The translations under genes and the position numbers were made by a program. Positions 41,952-54,097 of a stretch of 64,000 nucleotides of DNA are shown piece by piece (within the stretch, counting starts at the first letter, position 1; every line of letters starts with the position of its first letter). A model generated the notes under the pieces. That model was given only the letters and a program-made list of their open reading frames with translations, ran no database searches and was not told the origin of the DNA. The DNA lies in contig PUQB01000005.1 in assembly GCA_003024785.1 (NCBI GenBank), positions 143,732 through 207,731 on the forward strand. The letters run 5' to 3'. Origin of the DNA: Selaginella tamariscina. Its lineage: Eukaryota > Streptophyta > Lycopodiopsida > Selaginellales > Selaginellaceae.

Positions 41952-42514
41952 TGTCAAGCCACGATCCAGGAACCAGGAAGAGTAGGATTCCAAGAGAGGA
42001 AGGCTTGACTCAGGAACAGGACCGAGAGCAGGACAGGAACTAGGAATAGACAGGAACAGGACGGATCCAGAGCAGGACAGGATCAGGATAGGATCCGGGA
42101 GCAAGACAGGAAAGGCAGGACAGGATCCAGGAACAAGACAGGATCCAGGAGCAAGACAAGAGCAGGAGGCAAGAGCAAGACAAGAACAAGACAAAGAACA
42201 AGAATGATCGTAGAATGACTGGTGTTGATAGTAACTGATTGTACAACAATTAGGTCGGAGCTTTTATGCTCACAACTCCAAGCTAATCTAGTCATGAGTC
42301 TAATCTAGTCATGAGCTAAGAATAGTGTCCCTTATCCTCTAGGCATATCCTGTAGCATATCCTATAGGCATATAGGCATATCCTATAGGAATATCCTATA
42401 GGTATATCCTGTAGGAATATCCTGCAGGCATATCCTGTAACCCGTATCCTGTATCCGAAATCCTGCATCCTGTATCTGTATCCGGAATCCTGTATCCTGT
42501 ATTGGGTTGTGACA
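41952..42514 (-). repeat. Chromovirus 5' LTR (563 bp)
   Basis: On the minus strand it begins TGTCACAACCCAATACAGG. The repeats match the other LTR. The promoter lies inside it. Confidence 0.92.
42262..42267 (-). promoter_or_regulatory. TATA box of the chromovirus LTR
   Basis: ATAAAA on the minus strand, about 30 nt upstream of the CAGTTACTATCAA that pairs with the primer site. This is the normal TATA-to-start distance, so transcription should begin at about 42237. Confidence 0.6.
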
Positions 42515-43556
42515 GATATTAGAGTTGAAGCTACACTTTGGAAGATGGTGAGAACAGTGACTACATGGACATTGGTGAGAGGTTTGCTATTGGAACTTCG
42601 ACTGTATGGCTATGTTTGTAGAGACAACATCAGCTATTTGTCGACGTTTCTGGTATAAGGTGCATTTCCATCGACGGAAAATGAGGTTTCGTGAGATGGC
42701 ACATGGTTCCAAGATGTGACACACACTCATTTACCAAATGTTGTGGGGGCCATAGATTGCACACATGTGGAGATACGTCAGCCTTCTACAAATGACTGGA
42801 CAGACTACTTTGACAGGAAGCAACGGAATAGCATCATTGTGCAAGGGTTGTTAATGCACGTAAGAGGTTTATAAATATGAATGCTGGATGGCCAGGGTGA
42901 GCAAGTTACATTCATTTTGATTATGTTTGTGTAATGTTTTGGTATCTGCAGGTAGCGTGCATGATATGCGTGTTTGGAAGAATTGTTCACTTCATCAAAA
43001 GATCATTGATGGGGTTTATCTTCATGGACCTTTGGAGGCTGCTCATGTTGATTTCGTGAAGCCTTATATTGTGGGTGATAAAGGATACCAATTACAACCA
43101 TTTTTAATGGTCCCATACACAGGCATGTAAAGTTAATATATTTATAACATATTTAACTTGAGTTTTTATAGGTGTTCATTAATCTTGGTCAAGAGACCTT
43201 CAACAAGGAGCTTACTAAAGCACGATTGGTGGTTGAGTAAAACATTTGCCTTTTAAAGTAAAAATTTTGTTACCTTAATTATAAGTTGAGAGTCCACCTT
43301 CCACACATTCCGAATACTATGAATGCTTATGTTATTCCCACAACATCCTCATTGATGAGGGCGAAGTGAATTATGAGGCAACTTACGAGCAAGGAAGCGA
43401 AGAATTCAGCGACGTCAAGAAAGAGGAGATTGGGTGGAGTATGATGATCCTTCACAAGATCCTCGAGAATTTGGTGAGGTAACTACACATGCTCGCACTA
43501 TTAGATCAGCTCTTGAAGCTCATCTTATTTTTGGGACACCATTTGTTAGGCATTAA

Positions 43557-44150
43557 TTTGGAAATTGTTAAATTTATGTTTTCTTTATTATTATTTTTTG
43601 TTTTACCACAATAAATATTATGTGTTAAAGATAAACGTGAATATGAAAAAGGATGTATACTAGAATAGAATATATTTAGGTATTTTTTTGTTAAATAATA
43701 AAAATCTGAAATGCAAATACATGTATACACACATGCTAACGCACATGCATATGTATATATAATATTTTTCATGAAGTTTTTACTTGTTTAAACATATCCA
43801 AATATATAAAAATTTAATTATCTATAGAATGTACCCATATACAATATTATATTAAGTATATAATTTCATCTCACCATATTTTTTATTTTTATAATAAGTA
43901 AAATTACTTTAAATGTTAATAAAAATTAAGGATGCACATATTATTTAAATAATAAATATTATTAAATATATTTTAAAGTGGTTAAAAATATTTATTACAA
44001 ATTGAAAATAAATTTTTATTGCAAATTGAAAATTATTTAAAAATATTTATTATAACTTGACATAATAATGTTATATGAAATGTAGATATGTTAAGTTCAT
44101 TAAAAATAATTAAGTTAATAATCTTAACTTAAATGTAAATATAAAGTATA
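43557..44150. other. AT-rich 3' flank of the Harbinger remains
   Basis: Dominated by A and T with repeated AATATTTATTACAAATTGAAAATAAATTTTTATTGCAAATTGAAAA-like phrases near 43985-44050. No gene seen. Confidence 0.5.
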
Positions 44151-44154
44151 TTAT

Positions 44155-44440
44155 ATTAAGGGCAATATTCGAATTCATGGCCCTTAATATTTTTACTTAA
44201 GTATTTATGTGAATCCATTGCCCTTAACACAATCCCTAATTTAAGTAAAAAAATTAAGGGTTGATGAGTGCGAATCAATTGCCCTTAACAAATTACGAAT
44301 CCAAAACCCTTAACTTCTCCCTTACGAATCCAAAACCCTTAATTCTCTTTTTAAGGGAGAGTTGGTGCGAATCAAATGCACCCTTAACTTTTACTTAACT
44401 TATGCATGCTAAATTAAGTTAAGTGTGGTGCGAAACGACC
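44155..44440. repeat. Cluster of TTAAGGG / CCCTTAA inverted motifs
   Basis: About ten copies of TTAAGGG or CCCTTAA in under 300 bp. TTAAGGGCAATATTCGAATTC (about 44157) is nearly the reverse complement of GTGCGAATCAATTGCCCTTAA (about 44269-44289). TTACGAATCCAAAACCCTTAA occurs twice in tandem (about 44291 and 44322). It may be the remains of one or more small fold-back elements. Confidence 0.6.
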
Positions 44441-44930
44441 CTAAGTTAAACTTGTATTTCTCGTCTGGTCCTGACAGTCATAACCTTAATGACCCATGTG
44501 GCAGTTACAACACTTTAAGTTCCAAAGACTTCACAAATCGATCGTTTAGGGAAGCAATTTTATATATTACTTATTTAATCCTTAGGGAAACAAAGAACAA
44601 GATGAAAATACAATTGGTGTTTAACTAAATTACCAATTTTACATCGTGGGGCTTGTGCATAAAACATTTTTACTCTCAAATTTACCAGAATATTTTTAGA
44701 ATATTCTATTTTTAAGGTTACAGAATATTCTAGGCATACTATTGTACATTACTCCGTACTTCATACTCGTACACGTGGGTATAGAATATTCTTAACCATC
44801 GTTCGTTTGACTACCGTTGAAAGACGTTGATTTTATTCCATTGACCGGATTTGACTTTTGTAAGTTTGGGACTCATCAATCGTCGTCGTTGAAACTTGGA
44901 TCTAAATCTGAAGTCTAGGGTTTCCAAGGC
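44441..44930. other. 5' flank of Crinkler-like copy 2
   Basis: AT-rich, with GAATATTC-type repeats at about 44689-44735 and 44780. The sequence TCTAGGGTTTCCAAGGC just before the ATG could be the 5' leader. No separate gene seen. Confidence 0.4.
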
Positions 44931-47346
44931 ATGGTGGAGGATATGGGTGTCGACTTGCGCTCTATGCTGGATGTGCAACGAGAAATCGATGGGGTGCAAC
45001 GAGAAATCGATGGGGTGCAACGAAAAATCGATGACGTGGAGTTTCAACTTTCGATCGCGAAAGATCCCGAGGAGAAAAAGTATCTGCGAGATGAGGAGAA
45101 GCAGCTGCGAGATGAGAAGATGCAGCTGCGAGAGAAGGAGAAGCAAGCTGCGAGATGAGAAGATGCAGCTGCTAGAGAGGAAGGAGAAACAGCGGACTCT
45201 TGCCAAAGGTATGGTTCTGCTGTTGATGATTTGATTCTAGTAGGTCAGCGATTGATTCTTTAAGGCTATGTGTTTCGTCTTGCCTTGAGCTTCTTCATGA
45301 CCCTGGATTTGGGCGAGTTTGTTCCTGTTTGTTTCGGTGGCCATGGCGTGGTGGGCTTGTTTCCTCTTTGTTTTCCCTTCTGAGCAAATTGCAAAAAGCT
45401 TTTCTTTTTCTCAAAGCCATCTCAGGGCTGGTGTTGTGTGCTCTGGATCTGTTATTGCTGGTCTTAGATCTTGTGGGTGTTGTTCTGTTTATTGATTTCG
45501 ACTTTCTCTCGCTGACAAATCTGTGTTTTTTTTTGCAGCTCCTCCCCCTGCCCTTGCTCCTGGTCATGCTGGTAAGTGTTATTTACTATTGTCCCTTGTC
45601 CGTTACTTGTGGTCTTTCTGGGTGTTGGTTCTGTGCAGGATCTGTTTTGGATTTATTGTGTTTTCTTGTACTTCTAGATATCTCTGAGGTGCCCCTGCGT
45701 GACGACGACTTCACTGTCAAGGATGGCTTTATGAAGCGGCCCCGAATTGCTGGAACCTGGTGAGATTTATGTTCGCGTCTCGTATAAGAGGGCCTTCCAC
45801 AAGGTTTTCAACGACAATTACACGTTCACTCATATTTCTGGACATCCAGGGATTGGCAAGTCATGCTGTTTTGGTACTTCGTATCACGGCTACGCCAGTT
45901 GGGCTGCTCGATTTGTAGTGCAGCTGTCGACTTTCTCAAAGTTCTATTACTTCCATGGTGGGAAAGTGTGAGCGGGTAACAAAGGAGGTGGCAGACAAGT
46001 ACCTTGACGTACCGGGAAACATGGTTGCTGATTGACCAGAGGTTCAATGGCGTACGCAATTATATTTGGCCGCGCTGTGCTTTTCGCCAGTCCAAATCCT
46101 GGCAACGGTGCTGTGGAAGCAGAGAAGAATATGGACGAGGATACTTCACAATCCTCCACATGTGCGCGTGGAAGCCTGCCGAAACTGTTAGCTCTGTGGA
46201 ACAGAAAGTGGCAGGACAACTTGCAGAGGACTGAGTACTCCTTGACGGGAGAAGAGCGGGACTTTTTTAATCCCCCAGGTTATACGAGTGCTGCAAATTT
46301 TCATGGCACGGCTATGTATCTGCGGGGGTATTGTTCGGCACTTCGGGCGTGAACTTCACGGGTGGCGGAGACAACGGGCGGGCAGTAGAGTATTACGTGA
46401 GGACGTTGCAGGAGCCGGTTAATTCCCCGTCACATAGAATCTTTCTGGAGGATCCCGAGCATAACATGAAAAGCATACGTGAAGTGAAGTTTGTGTCCCC
46501 TTGGTGCAAGAAGCGGTTTGGCCAGGAGTTTTACAGAGCTAACCTGGAGAAACGACTGGATCTCCTGACAGGACCAAAGCTTACTCAAAGTTCGCAGCTG
46601 CTGCGGGATGTTTTTCGAGGACTTTGCTCACAAGACGTTAAGTGCTGGTGCGAGTTCCTTCTTTCTGATGGTTCGAGGATTACTCTTCCACCGCGGACAT
46701 CAAGCGTCACTACGGCAACAGTTTGACTTCACCGATTCCGACAGGGACAAGTACGTGCTTCTGCTGAGTCGCACCTTCCCCTTGGTGGATTCGATGCCGG
46801 GGGTTTCAGTACCTCCTCCAAGTCAATCGAGCAAAGGAGCGAAGGCCCATGTGGAAATCCGATTATGAAGAGTTGGTTAAAGTTGCGAATCAATTGGCCA
46901 GCACAAAACCAATCTTCATACTAGTCATTCCGAAGGGTCATCGTGAGCTGCCGTATACCAAGCTCAAGACATCCAAACGGATGCTGACACCAAGCTCAAG
47001 ACACCAGAAACGGATGCTGACGGTCAACGAAAAGAAAGCGGTCCAGTTATTCAATCACGGAGTTGAAAGAGGCAAAGCAGTTGATTCTCCCCAGACCGGA
47101 AACAGCGGAGCTGGTACCTGATTATCGCTTGGAGTTGCAGCAGGTGATGGAAGACATGGAGCGTGCTGCTCGTGAGAAGCGGCCTCTATTCGAATTTGAA
47201 GATGAGGAGTGTGAAGAGTGGGCCAATGGGAAGGGGATGACTGGATAATCTGTGGTGAATGCAAAAGTTGGTACCACCGGTGTGTGCGAAATGGACAGCT
47301 GAAGATATGAGGTCTCAATTTCTCTGTAAGCTGTGCAAGAATGTCT
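44931..47346 (+). pseudogene. Crinkler/RHS-like NTPase-nuclease with PHD finger, copy 2
   Basis: Exon 1 (44931-45208) encodes a coiled-coil header built from tandem units (REIDGVQREIDGVQRKIDDV, then LRDEEKQLRDEKMQLREKEKQ), quite unlike the header of copy 1. It ends in a phase-1 donor. Then come the same 33-nt linker exon (45539-45571, APPPALAPGHA) and an exon from 45678 that is very close to copy 1: SGHPGIGKSC P-loop (about 45838), WLLIDQRFNGV (about 46024), EFLLSDGSRITLP (about 46650), PIFILVIPKGHRELPY (about 46905) and the PHD region (47205-47340). Frame changes near 45760, 45880, 45965, 46140, 46625, 46790, 46980 and in the PHD (one base lost, giving EEWANGKG for ECGQWEG) make it non-functional as read. 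The 3' match to copy 1 ends at about 47378. Confidence 0.72.
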
Positions 47347-47378
47347 AAGTGTCTTGAGATTGACATTCTGATTTCAAT

Positions 47379-48595
47379 ACCATATAATAAATCCCATATG
47401 GAAAATGGATATTCTAATATTAATGGAAATAGTTTAACATTAATTATTAATAATACGTGCTGTCGAAAAACTATATAAGATATGTTAATGTGACTGTCAC
47501 TGCAATGTAAAAACATATTGCGGTGGTATATCCTAAATTTACATAAATATGTATATATGTATATTTCAGTAAACATGAGCATGTCTGGGAAATTATCACA
47601 AATATAATATTTAAACATAAGAAGTGTGTATGTGTGTGATGTATGTATTATAAATTTAAAAAAATAATATGTATTTATATTATTTTGATAGCATACTATT
47701 AAAGTGACATGTTTTTTGTTTTACCAGCCAACTGAAACTCAAAAATTATATACGGCATGTCATAATTAATATATCGCAAATTTAAAATAAAGGTCTAACT
47801 TAAAAATAAATTTATCAAATTAAAAAAATAATAATGAATTAAAAAGGTTTTAACTTAAGAAAAAATCACTATGTTAATAAATAAATAATAAATTATTATT
47901 AAATAGTTTAAACCATTTATTATGAACATTATACACACAAATATATACATAATATCACAAAAATTACTTAAAAAGGAAATTATAATATTTCATCATAAAA
48001 CTATTTATGTAATTAAAACAATAATTTAAAAACCTTAAAGCTTTTTCTTCAATTGACAATTTTTAAGAAAAACAAACACGTCACTTTCTAAGTACATATT
48101 AATGCTTCATGAGACCTCCATTTTTAAACTCGTTACTTGGTGTAATTATCCAAAAACCGATGTAGCTATGGATCCTGTTTTCAGCTGAATATTGATACTT
48201 GTCATCAACCTAAACATAAACGAACTATATATATAATAAATGTGTAATAACACGTCAAGATGCCTTGTTTAGTATCACTAATTGTCATATAATCAAACCT
48301 GCTTAGCAAAATAAAATAATTAAATTTATACATAACATAGTAATAGTATATACAACTTGTCATCTTGAATCTTAAAGACCAGCCCTTGGCCTTGAATAAA
48401 TGCCATATTGTAAAACCCAGAGCTACCTGACGTGTGTAAAAAATGTGCGTGCGTGCGTGCGTGAGAGTTACCATGTTGAATCATAACCTGTAATTAGCAA
48501 GAGTTTTAAAACGTTAATCATCTCTTAAACCCTAAATTATATAACCCTAGGGTTTTCTTTTGTTTAGGCTACATTTAGGGTTAGGTTTGTAAGGA
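47379..48595. other. AT-rich intergenic DNA
   Basis: No gene recognised. A CGTGCGTGCGTGCGTG-type run lies at about 48446-48466. Just before the next gene, AACCCTAGGGTTTTC and TTTAGGGTTAGG resemble the telo-box motifs common in plant promoters (48541-48590). Confidence 0.5.
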
Positions 48596-48820
48596 ATGGT
48601 GAACAAGACGCAGCTCATGGTGGGGACTGTAGGATGCATGATCGCCATCGCTGGATTGGCGCTGACGCAGGTATGTGTGTGTGTATAATTTGTATTATCA
48701 AATTTTACAAACATTTATATACACACACATATACAGTGTATAATTTTAAACGAGAGTTTTTTCTTTCATCAAATTCAGATTCTTATCTTATAATCCAGCA
48801 ATGATATCATACATAATACA

Positions 48821-48901
<81 letters not shown>

Positions 48902-48983
48902 ATGTATATGTACATTTATTTTACAGACCCCTCCACTTCCGCCTTCCAAAGTGAAGAAAGAACCGACTACACAAACACATTAG
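48596..48983 (+). CDS. 43-residue single-span membrane protein
   Basis: Exon 1, 48596-48670 (25 codons), reads MVNKTQLMVGTVGCMIAIAG then LALTQ; the intron 48671-48926 (256 nt, phase 0) starts GTATGTGTGTGTG and ends TTTTACAG; exon 2, 48927-48983, reads TPPLPPSKVKKEPTTQTH then stop. The N-terminal half is one hydrophobic segment (VGTVGCMIAIAGLALT) after a short polar start; the C-terminal half is a Pro/Lys-rich soluble tail. The frame is intact and splice signals are good, unlike most genes here. Telo-box-like motifs sit within 60 bp upstream. I do not recognise the family; a small organelle- or ER-membrane subunit is possible but only a guess. Confidence 0.7.
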
Positions 48984-50410
48984 AGGAAATCTCTTCTGTC
49001 TTTAGTTTTTCAATATGAATATTATGTTTACTTAACACTGTATATATATTTATACACATACATTCTTTTATATATACACTACTAACTAATACTTTCTGTT
49101 ATGTTAATTCTTTAATGATATTAAACACAGAACATAATGTGCGTGCGTGTTATATGTATGTGTATGCTTTCCGCATTTCATCATCAACATTTACTTAAAT
49201 TTAAAGGTCATTAAAGCTGTCAATTTGAAATTATATATATAATAACTATTTTATGGTATATATTTATATATCCTTCTTTTTATATGTGTGTACTTTGAGT
49301 TTAACACACACACACACACACACACTCTTATACACATAAAACTGTGAATTTTATGTTTATTATTTAAACTAATCGGACTATTTATTATTAATAATTATTT
49401 AACTATCACTGTCTATGTATATATATATGTCTCTATATATATATGTGTGACCTGTTGCCTGCTCACAACTTTGACATTGAAACTGACAATAATATTAATT
49501 CAATAACTTTAACATTTATGTTCAATAATTATATAGAATAAGAATATCTCTTTTTTTATATGTTAAATACTACTTTAATATTTTATATATGCTTTTTCTA
49601 GAAGACTATAACAGACTGATACACACACACACACACACACACACGTGTCGGTCCACGCATATAGAATATCTTTCACGTAAAGATGAAAGATTCCTCCAAG
49701 TGTCAAATTCGTAAACATAAAAGTTAATATTCGTATTTAATGTATTATACTTTTTATTAATTCGTATAGAGACAAACCTTCAGATATGATTTAATTATAA
49801 TTGCTATTTATAATTAATAATTAACTTTGTTGCATGCACGATGCTAATTAAGCTTAATTAAATTAATTAAAAATTTAAGTTTTATTTAAATATACTAATT
49901 TGTATATTGGTGAGATTGTGACCCTTATGTTTGGCTGTTGTCCCGTGCAGGTTGGTGCCCGTCTATTTTCACAAAATTTTCCTTGACAATTATATTCTGT
50001 ACTATAAATCGATTATTATGTTAATTAAACATATTAATTAATATAATTGTTAAGTTAATTATTTAATAAAATATTTATTTTGTTGTTTTCGTTTAAAGGC
50101 ATGAAAGATTGATCTTTAGCTATCTAGGTAGTCACCAAATTCTGCCCTTTACCTTCACTCCAAAGCAGGGTTTGGAATATAAGGGCAGAAAGGGTAAAAG
50201 GGTGTTATATTAGCATTGCTCTTTAAAACCCACATTTTTTATTTCTTTCGAAAGGGGTGAGAGAATTGCGCAGACCAAGAACAGGAATTTTGTATAACAG
50301 GCAGGAAATTTTCACACACGAGTGAGGGATTCAGGTTTTGTTCTTAATTGGGTACATGGATCTGTGTTTAATTTCGCAATGTAGCTTGTAAATCTGCGAG
50401 ATATACGAAG
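48984..50410. other. Intergenic and 5' leader of the NT-C2 gene
   Basis: AT-rich with (CA)n at about 49304-49324 and 49622-49644 and (TA)n near 49425-49445. The GC rises at 50210-50410, which probably includes the promoter and 5' untranslated leader of the next gene. Confidence 0.45.
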
Positions 50411-52306
50411 ATGAACAACAAAGGCAGAAAAACTCGTCAAAAAATCGATTTCAAGTTCACATTTCATGTCACTAAGGTATGTTTTCATATAAATTGATCG
50501 ATTTCTGTATAGTTTCATGTAATTCTCATGAATTTATGATGACCAACATGAGAATTTCTAAGTGTTTTATCGATTCTGAGTACTGGGTATCCACAGATAT
50601 GAATACCAACATATAATTTTATATTTTTCAGGTACCACATTCTGGATGGGAGAAGCTATATGTATCATTGGAATCCATAGAAACAGGGAAGACAACAGCA
50701 AAGACTGCTAAGTCTACAGTAGTAGATTTCCTGATGCAATTATTGAATCCACGAGGCTTGTTCATGATGCCAGGAATAATTTCTATGATAGCAAGCTTTA
50801 CAAGTTCATTGTCGGAATGGTAAACCATTATAACTTAGTTTAAATAACATATACGTATCATATAGTTGATATAGTTAAGTGACCTGCTTTCTAACTAACA
50901 ATATATAAGATAGTATTAGATATTATATGTTATACTCTCTCTCTCTCTATATACATATATATTTACGGTGAATAAACTGGTTAATTTTATATATTACACA
51001 TAATGTGGTTCTAGTTTTTCAATCCTTATATAATTAACTTACACAATTTATGTTATATATATATATATGACTTTCTTTTACAGAGCTCCACTCGGGTGTT
51101 GGGTGAAATAACGCTGAACTTGGCAGAATATGTAACTGCTACATCACCGACTTCATATGGTTTCCCACTCAAGAATTGCTCAGCAGGCACCGTTTTACAC
51201 GTAAATTTTTACATTAAAAATATTATTTCATTAGCTAATAATTACATACATAATTTTACATGTATACTACCATGTGTCTGTGTATATATGTATACCATGT
51301 ATTGTATGTATGTGATTAACTGATGTAACTTTAGGCTACTATATTAATACTACTATTTTCTTTTATTATCATGTTTAGATGAAGTTGCATTGTTTGGCCT
51401 CTGGTGAACTCTCCGGGTAAGCTCTTAAGCTTTATTCAATTAATTATAGTTTTATTTTAATGAATTATTTTACAGAGAGCTTGAACCAACAAAAGACTCA
51501 CAAACTGAGCATATTTCTGAAGATGAACTTGAGGATTCCTCGTTACACCTTCCTCCACCAACTCCAAGTAAAGTAAGTGTGTGTGTGTGTGCATGTCTTC
51601 CTGTTCATATATCTCTGTATGTGTGTAGTTATATGTATATCTTACAATTGTACAACTTAGATATACATACTATGTTCATCTGTGTGTGCGTGCACTCACA
51701 CGCATATATATTCGTAGATATGTATATAGATATGCTCATGTACGTGTGTAAGAAGTTAGATAAATATAATTAATCTGTATGTGATTTTCAGCAGGAGAAA
51801 GTTTTATCGCGATATAATTCAGATTCATCCGAAGCGTCTACACCGTTGAAAGGTTTATATTCCCCAGAAAACAGTTTTAACTCTAAACCCAATGGGAGGG
51901 TTAGAACAAGTTTAGATAAGCTTGGTAAACCTGCTCGCTTAAGTTTACCATCAAGCTTGGATAAACAGGATTGTGAAACTCTCAAACAACAGATAAGGTG
52001 TGTGTGCGTGCGCGTGCTAATACATGTATACATCTGTTTGCCGTGTGTGTATACACACACACGCGTTTATATGTGTGTTATTATGTATATACTGTTGTGT
52101 GTCTGTTTATTGTATGTATCTATATGTGTGGATTGTTTATATGATTCGTATCTATGTCAAGATATACATGAGATGGATGTATTATGTTTGACATGTATGT
52201 TTATAAAGATAATACATATGTATGTATGTATTATTAACGTATGCTTTATATTTACTATTGATGTATGTATCATTATGTGTGTATGCATGTTCAAATTCAT
52301 TGTTTG

Positions 52307-52350
<44 letters not shown>

Positions 52351-54060
52351 AATTATCATTTTAACTAACTTTTTTACAGCGATCAAACGGATTTTAATGC
52401 AGAAGGACGAGGAGATCACGTTAATTGGCGAGGAAGTGACGTCATTAAGGAAACAGATAGAGAGTTTAACACTAAGCGAGGTTAAGCTCAAGGAAGAAGT
52501 TGAACAAATCAGCTTACAGAAGCGGGAACTCGAATATTCTAGGAATCAGGATCTTGAAGATTCTCGGAATACTGTCCAGGAGCTTGAGAAACTTCTAGCT
52601 CATGAAAAGGGACTAACCGCGAGGAATATTCAAGAATTAGAGCAGAAGCTGGAATAAAACAAGAAGAACTCAATAAGTTTGAAGGTACATGTATACTTAA
52701 ACTAGTAACGCATATATTATTAAACGTTTATAATGTAAGATATACACTTTAAACTAATAACAACATATTATTAATAAATAGAATTTAATATTCTCATACA
52801 TCATCTTACATTTAAAGATGAAACGAAAATTTATTGTTATTCATTTATCCGCAGAAAGAGTAAAAGAATATGCGACCAAGTTAATGGAAGAACAGGAGGT
52901 ATCAATTAAGAATATGGAAACAGTGCATAACTTGGAGGCAAACTTAGAAAAGACACAGGAGGAAATAAAGAAGTTTGAGGTACTAATAGAAGTTTTATAT
53001 AATATAATTAATGTTAAACACTAATCAAAGTGTATAATATGTATAATTTAATATAATAATACGGAGTATATTGAAGTTAATTCATCCTATTAACTGTAGA
53101 AATGGTGGAAAATTATGAAAGTAAATTGAATAAAGAGCATAAGGTGTCTGAGGATAATATCCGAATGGTACATGATTTGGAGCAAAAATTGGAAACTAAA
53201 CAGCAAGAAGTGAATAAGCTTGAAGTTAATTAATCTTCATTTTACTATTTATTATACATGTTATACATAAGTTTATTATAAAATACTGATATTATATTCA
53301 TATGTAAAGTACATTTACACACGCACGCACGCACGCACACAACTATTGATTATTTTGCAGATACGCTAAAAATTCACGCAAACGTTGACCCAGAAGAGGC
53401 TACGCACTTAAGGAAAGAAGTAGAGGAGCTGGAAGTTGATATTAAGGAGCTTACAGACGAAAATATGGATTTAATATTTAAGCTGAACATGGCTAATAAG
53501 GAGCTTTCCAGATTCTCGGGAGTATCCGATTACCTGGGGTTAAACAGTTTAGAGGACAAAGTTAACAGTTTTAAGCAAGAACACGAGAGTTTTAAGGAGT
53601 TAAACTCTGAGCTTAATGATGCCAAATCCCAGCTTGAACACCAGGTTAACGGCCTTGTTGATGAGGTCAATACACTTAAATCCGAGCTTAAGGTTGGTTT
53701 TTGTGTGTGTGTGTGTGTTACATTTTATATATAAGGTATTTTCAGGAACACACAAACGTATAGGCTTATGTTTATGTATATTTGTTATTTATCTACATAC
53801 ATGTCTATAGCGTTGTTAGTAATAGAGGATGTATAATTAGAGATATTATGTTTTCAAGGAATATGCTTTATGACATTATAGTATCATACTATTATTATGT
53901 TATTTATGTATAATTTTATCTAATTAATGTACTCTATTACCTTAACTTGTCTGTAAGTGAACTGTATAGGAATTCATTTCTTAATTACTTTAGGTTTGAT
54001 CATTATATGCTATTATATTAATTATAATACTATGTACAATTCTTTTGTGCGTGTGTGTGT

Positions 54061-54097
<37 letters not shown>

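Larger units (their letters stand above)
36312..42514 (-). mobile_element. Ty3/gypsy chromovirus, self-priming type
   Basis: Full-length element read on the minus strand: 5' LTR 42514-41952, gag, protease, RT, RNase H, integrase, chromodomain, 3' LTR 36879-36312. The 5-bp target duplication GATAT (36307-36311 and 42515-42519) is perfect. LTRs begin TGTCA and end TGACA. The polypurine tract is GGGAGGAGG just inside the 3' LTR (about 36886-36895). Domain order and a chromodomain after integrase place it among chromoviruses; the primer site is complementary to its own LTR. Confidence 0.93.
34990..43556 (+). mobile_element. PIF/Harbinger element, split by a chromovirus
   Basis: An ORF1 with a SANT/trihelix-like domain (35.0-35.4 kb) and a DDE transposase (36.0-36.3 and 42.5-43.56 kb) give the two-gene layout of PIF/Harbinger. 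The chromovirus 36312-42514 sits within the transposase with GATAT duplicated on both sides; across the join the protein reads RVDI|RVEATLWKM. Outer ends and terminal inverted repeats were not identified, so the given limits are only those of the coding remains. Confidence 0.75.
36009..43556 (+). pseudogene. Harbinger DDE transposase, interrupted
   Basis: N-terminal part: acidic leader (DSDSDSDAEDEERDNSDDDD), then LLRMSRRTFVMICNVLEDDISRRDTHYREAV (about 36200-36305). After the inserted chromovirus: VEATLWKMV (42515 on), VVGAIDCTHVEIRQPS (about 42743-42790; first catalytic Asp region of DDE_Tnp_4), SVHDMRVWKNCSLHQ (about 42953-43000; second Asp) and YIVGDKGYQLQPFLMVPYTG (about 43066-43126). The last ORF ends SALEAHLIFGTPFVRH at 43556. 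Stops and frame changes near 42650, 42895 and 43130-43330 add to the insertion. Confidence 0.75.

Noticed and set aside
51579-52342. Cys/Val/Tyr-rich frames between exons of the NT-C2 gene
   Set aside because: They are GT-repeat introns translated in passing.
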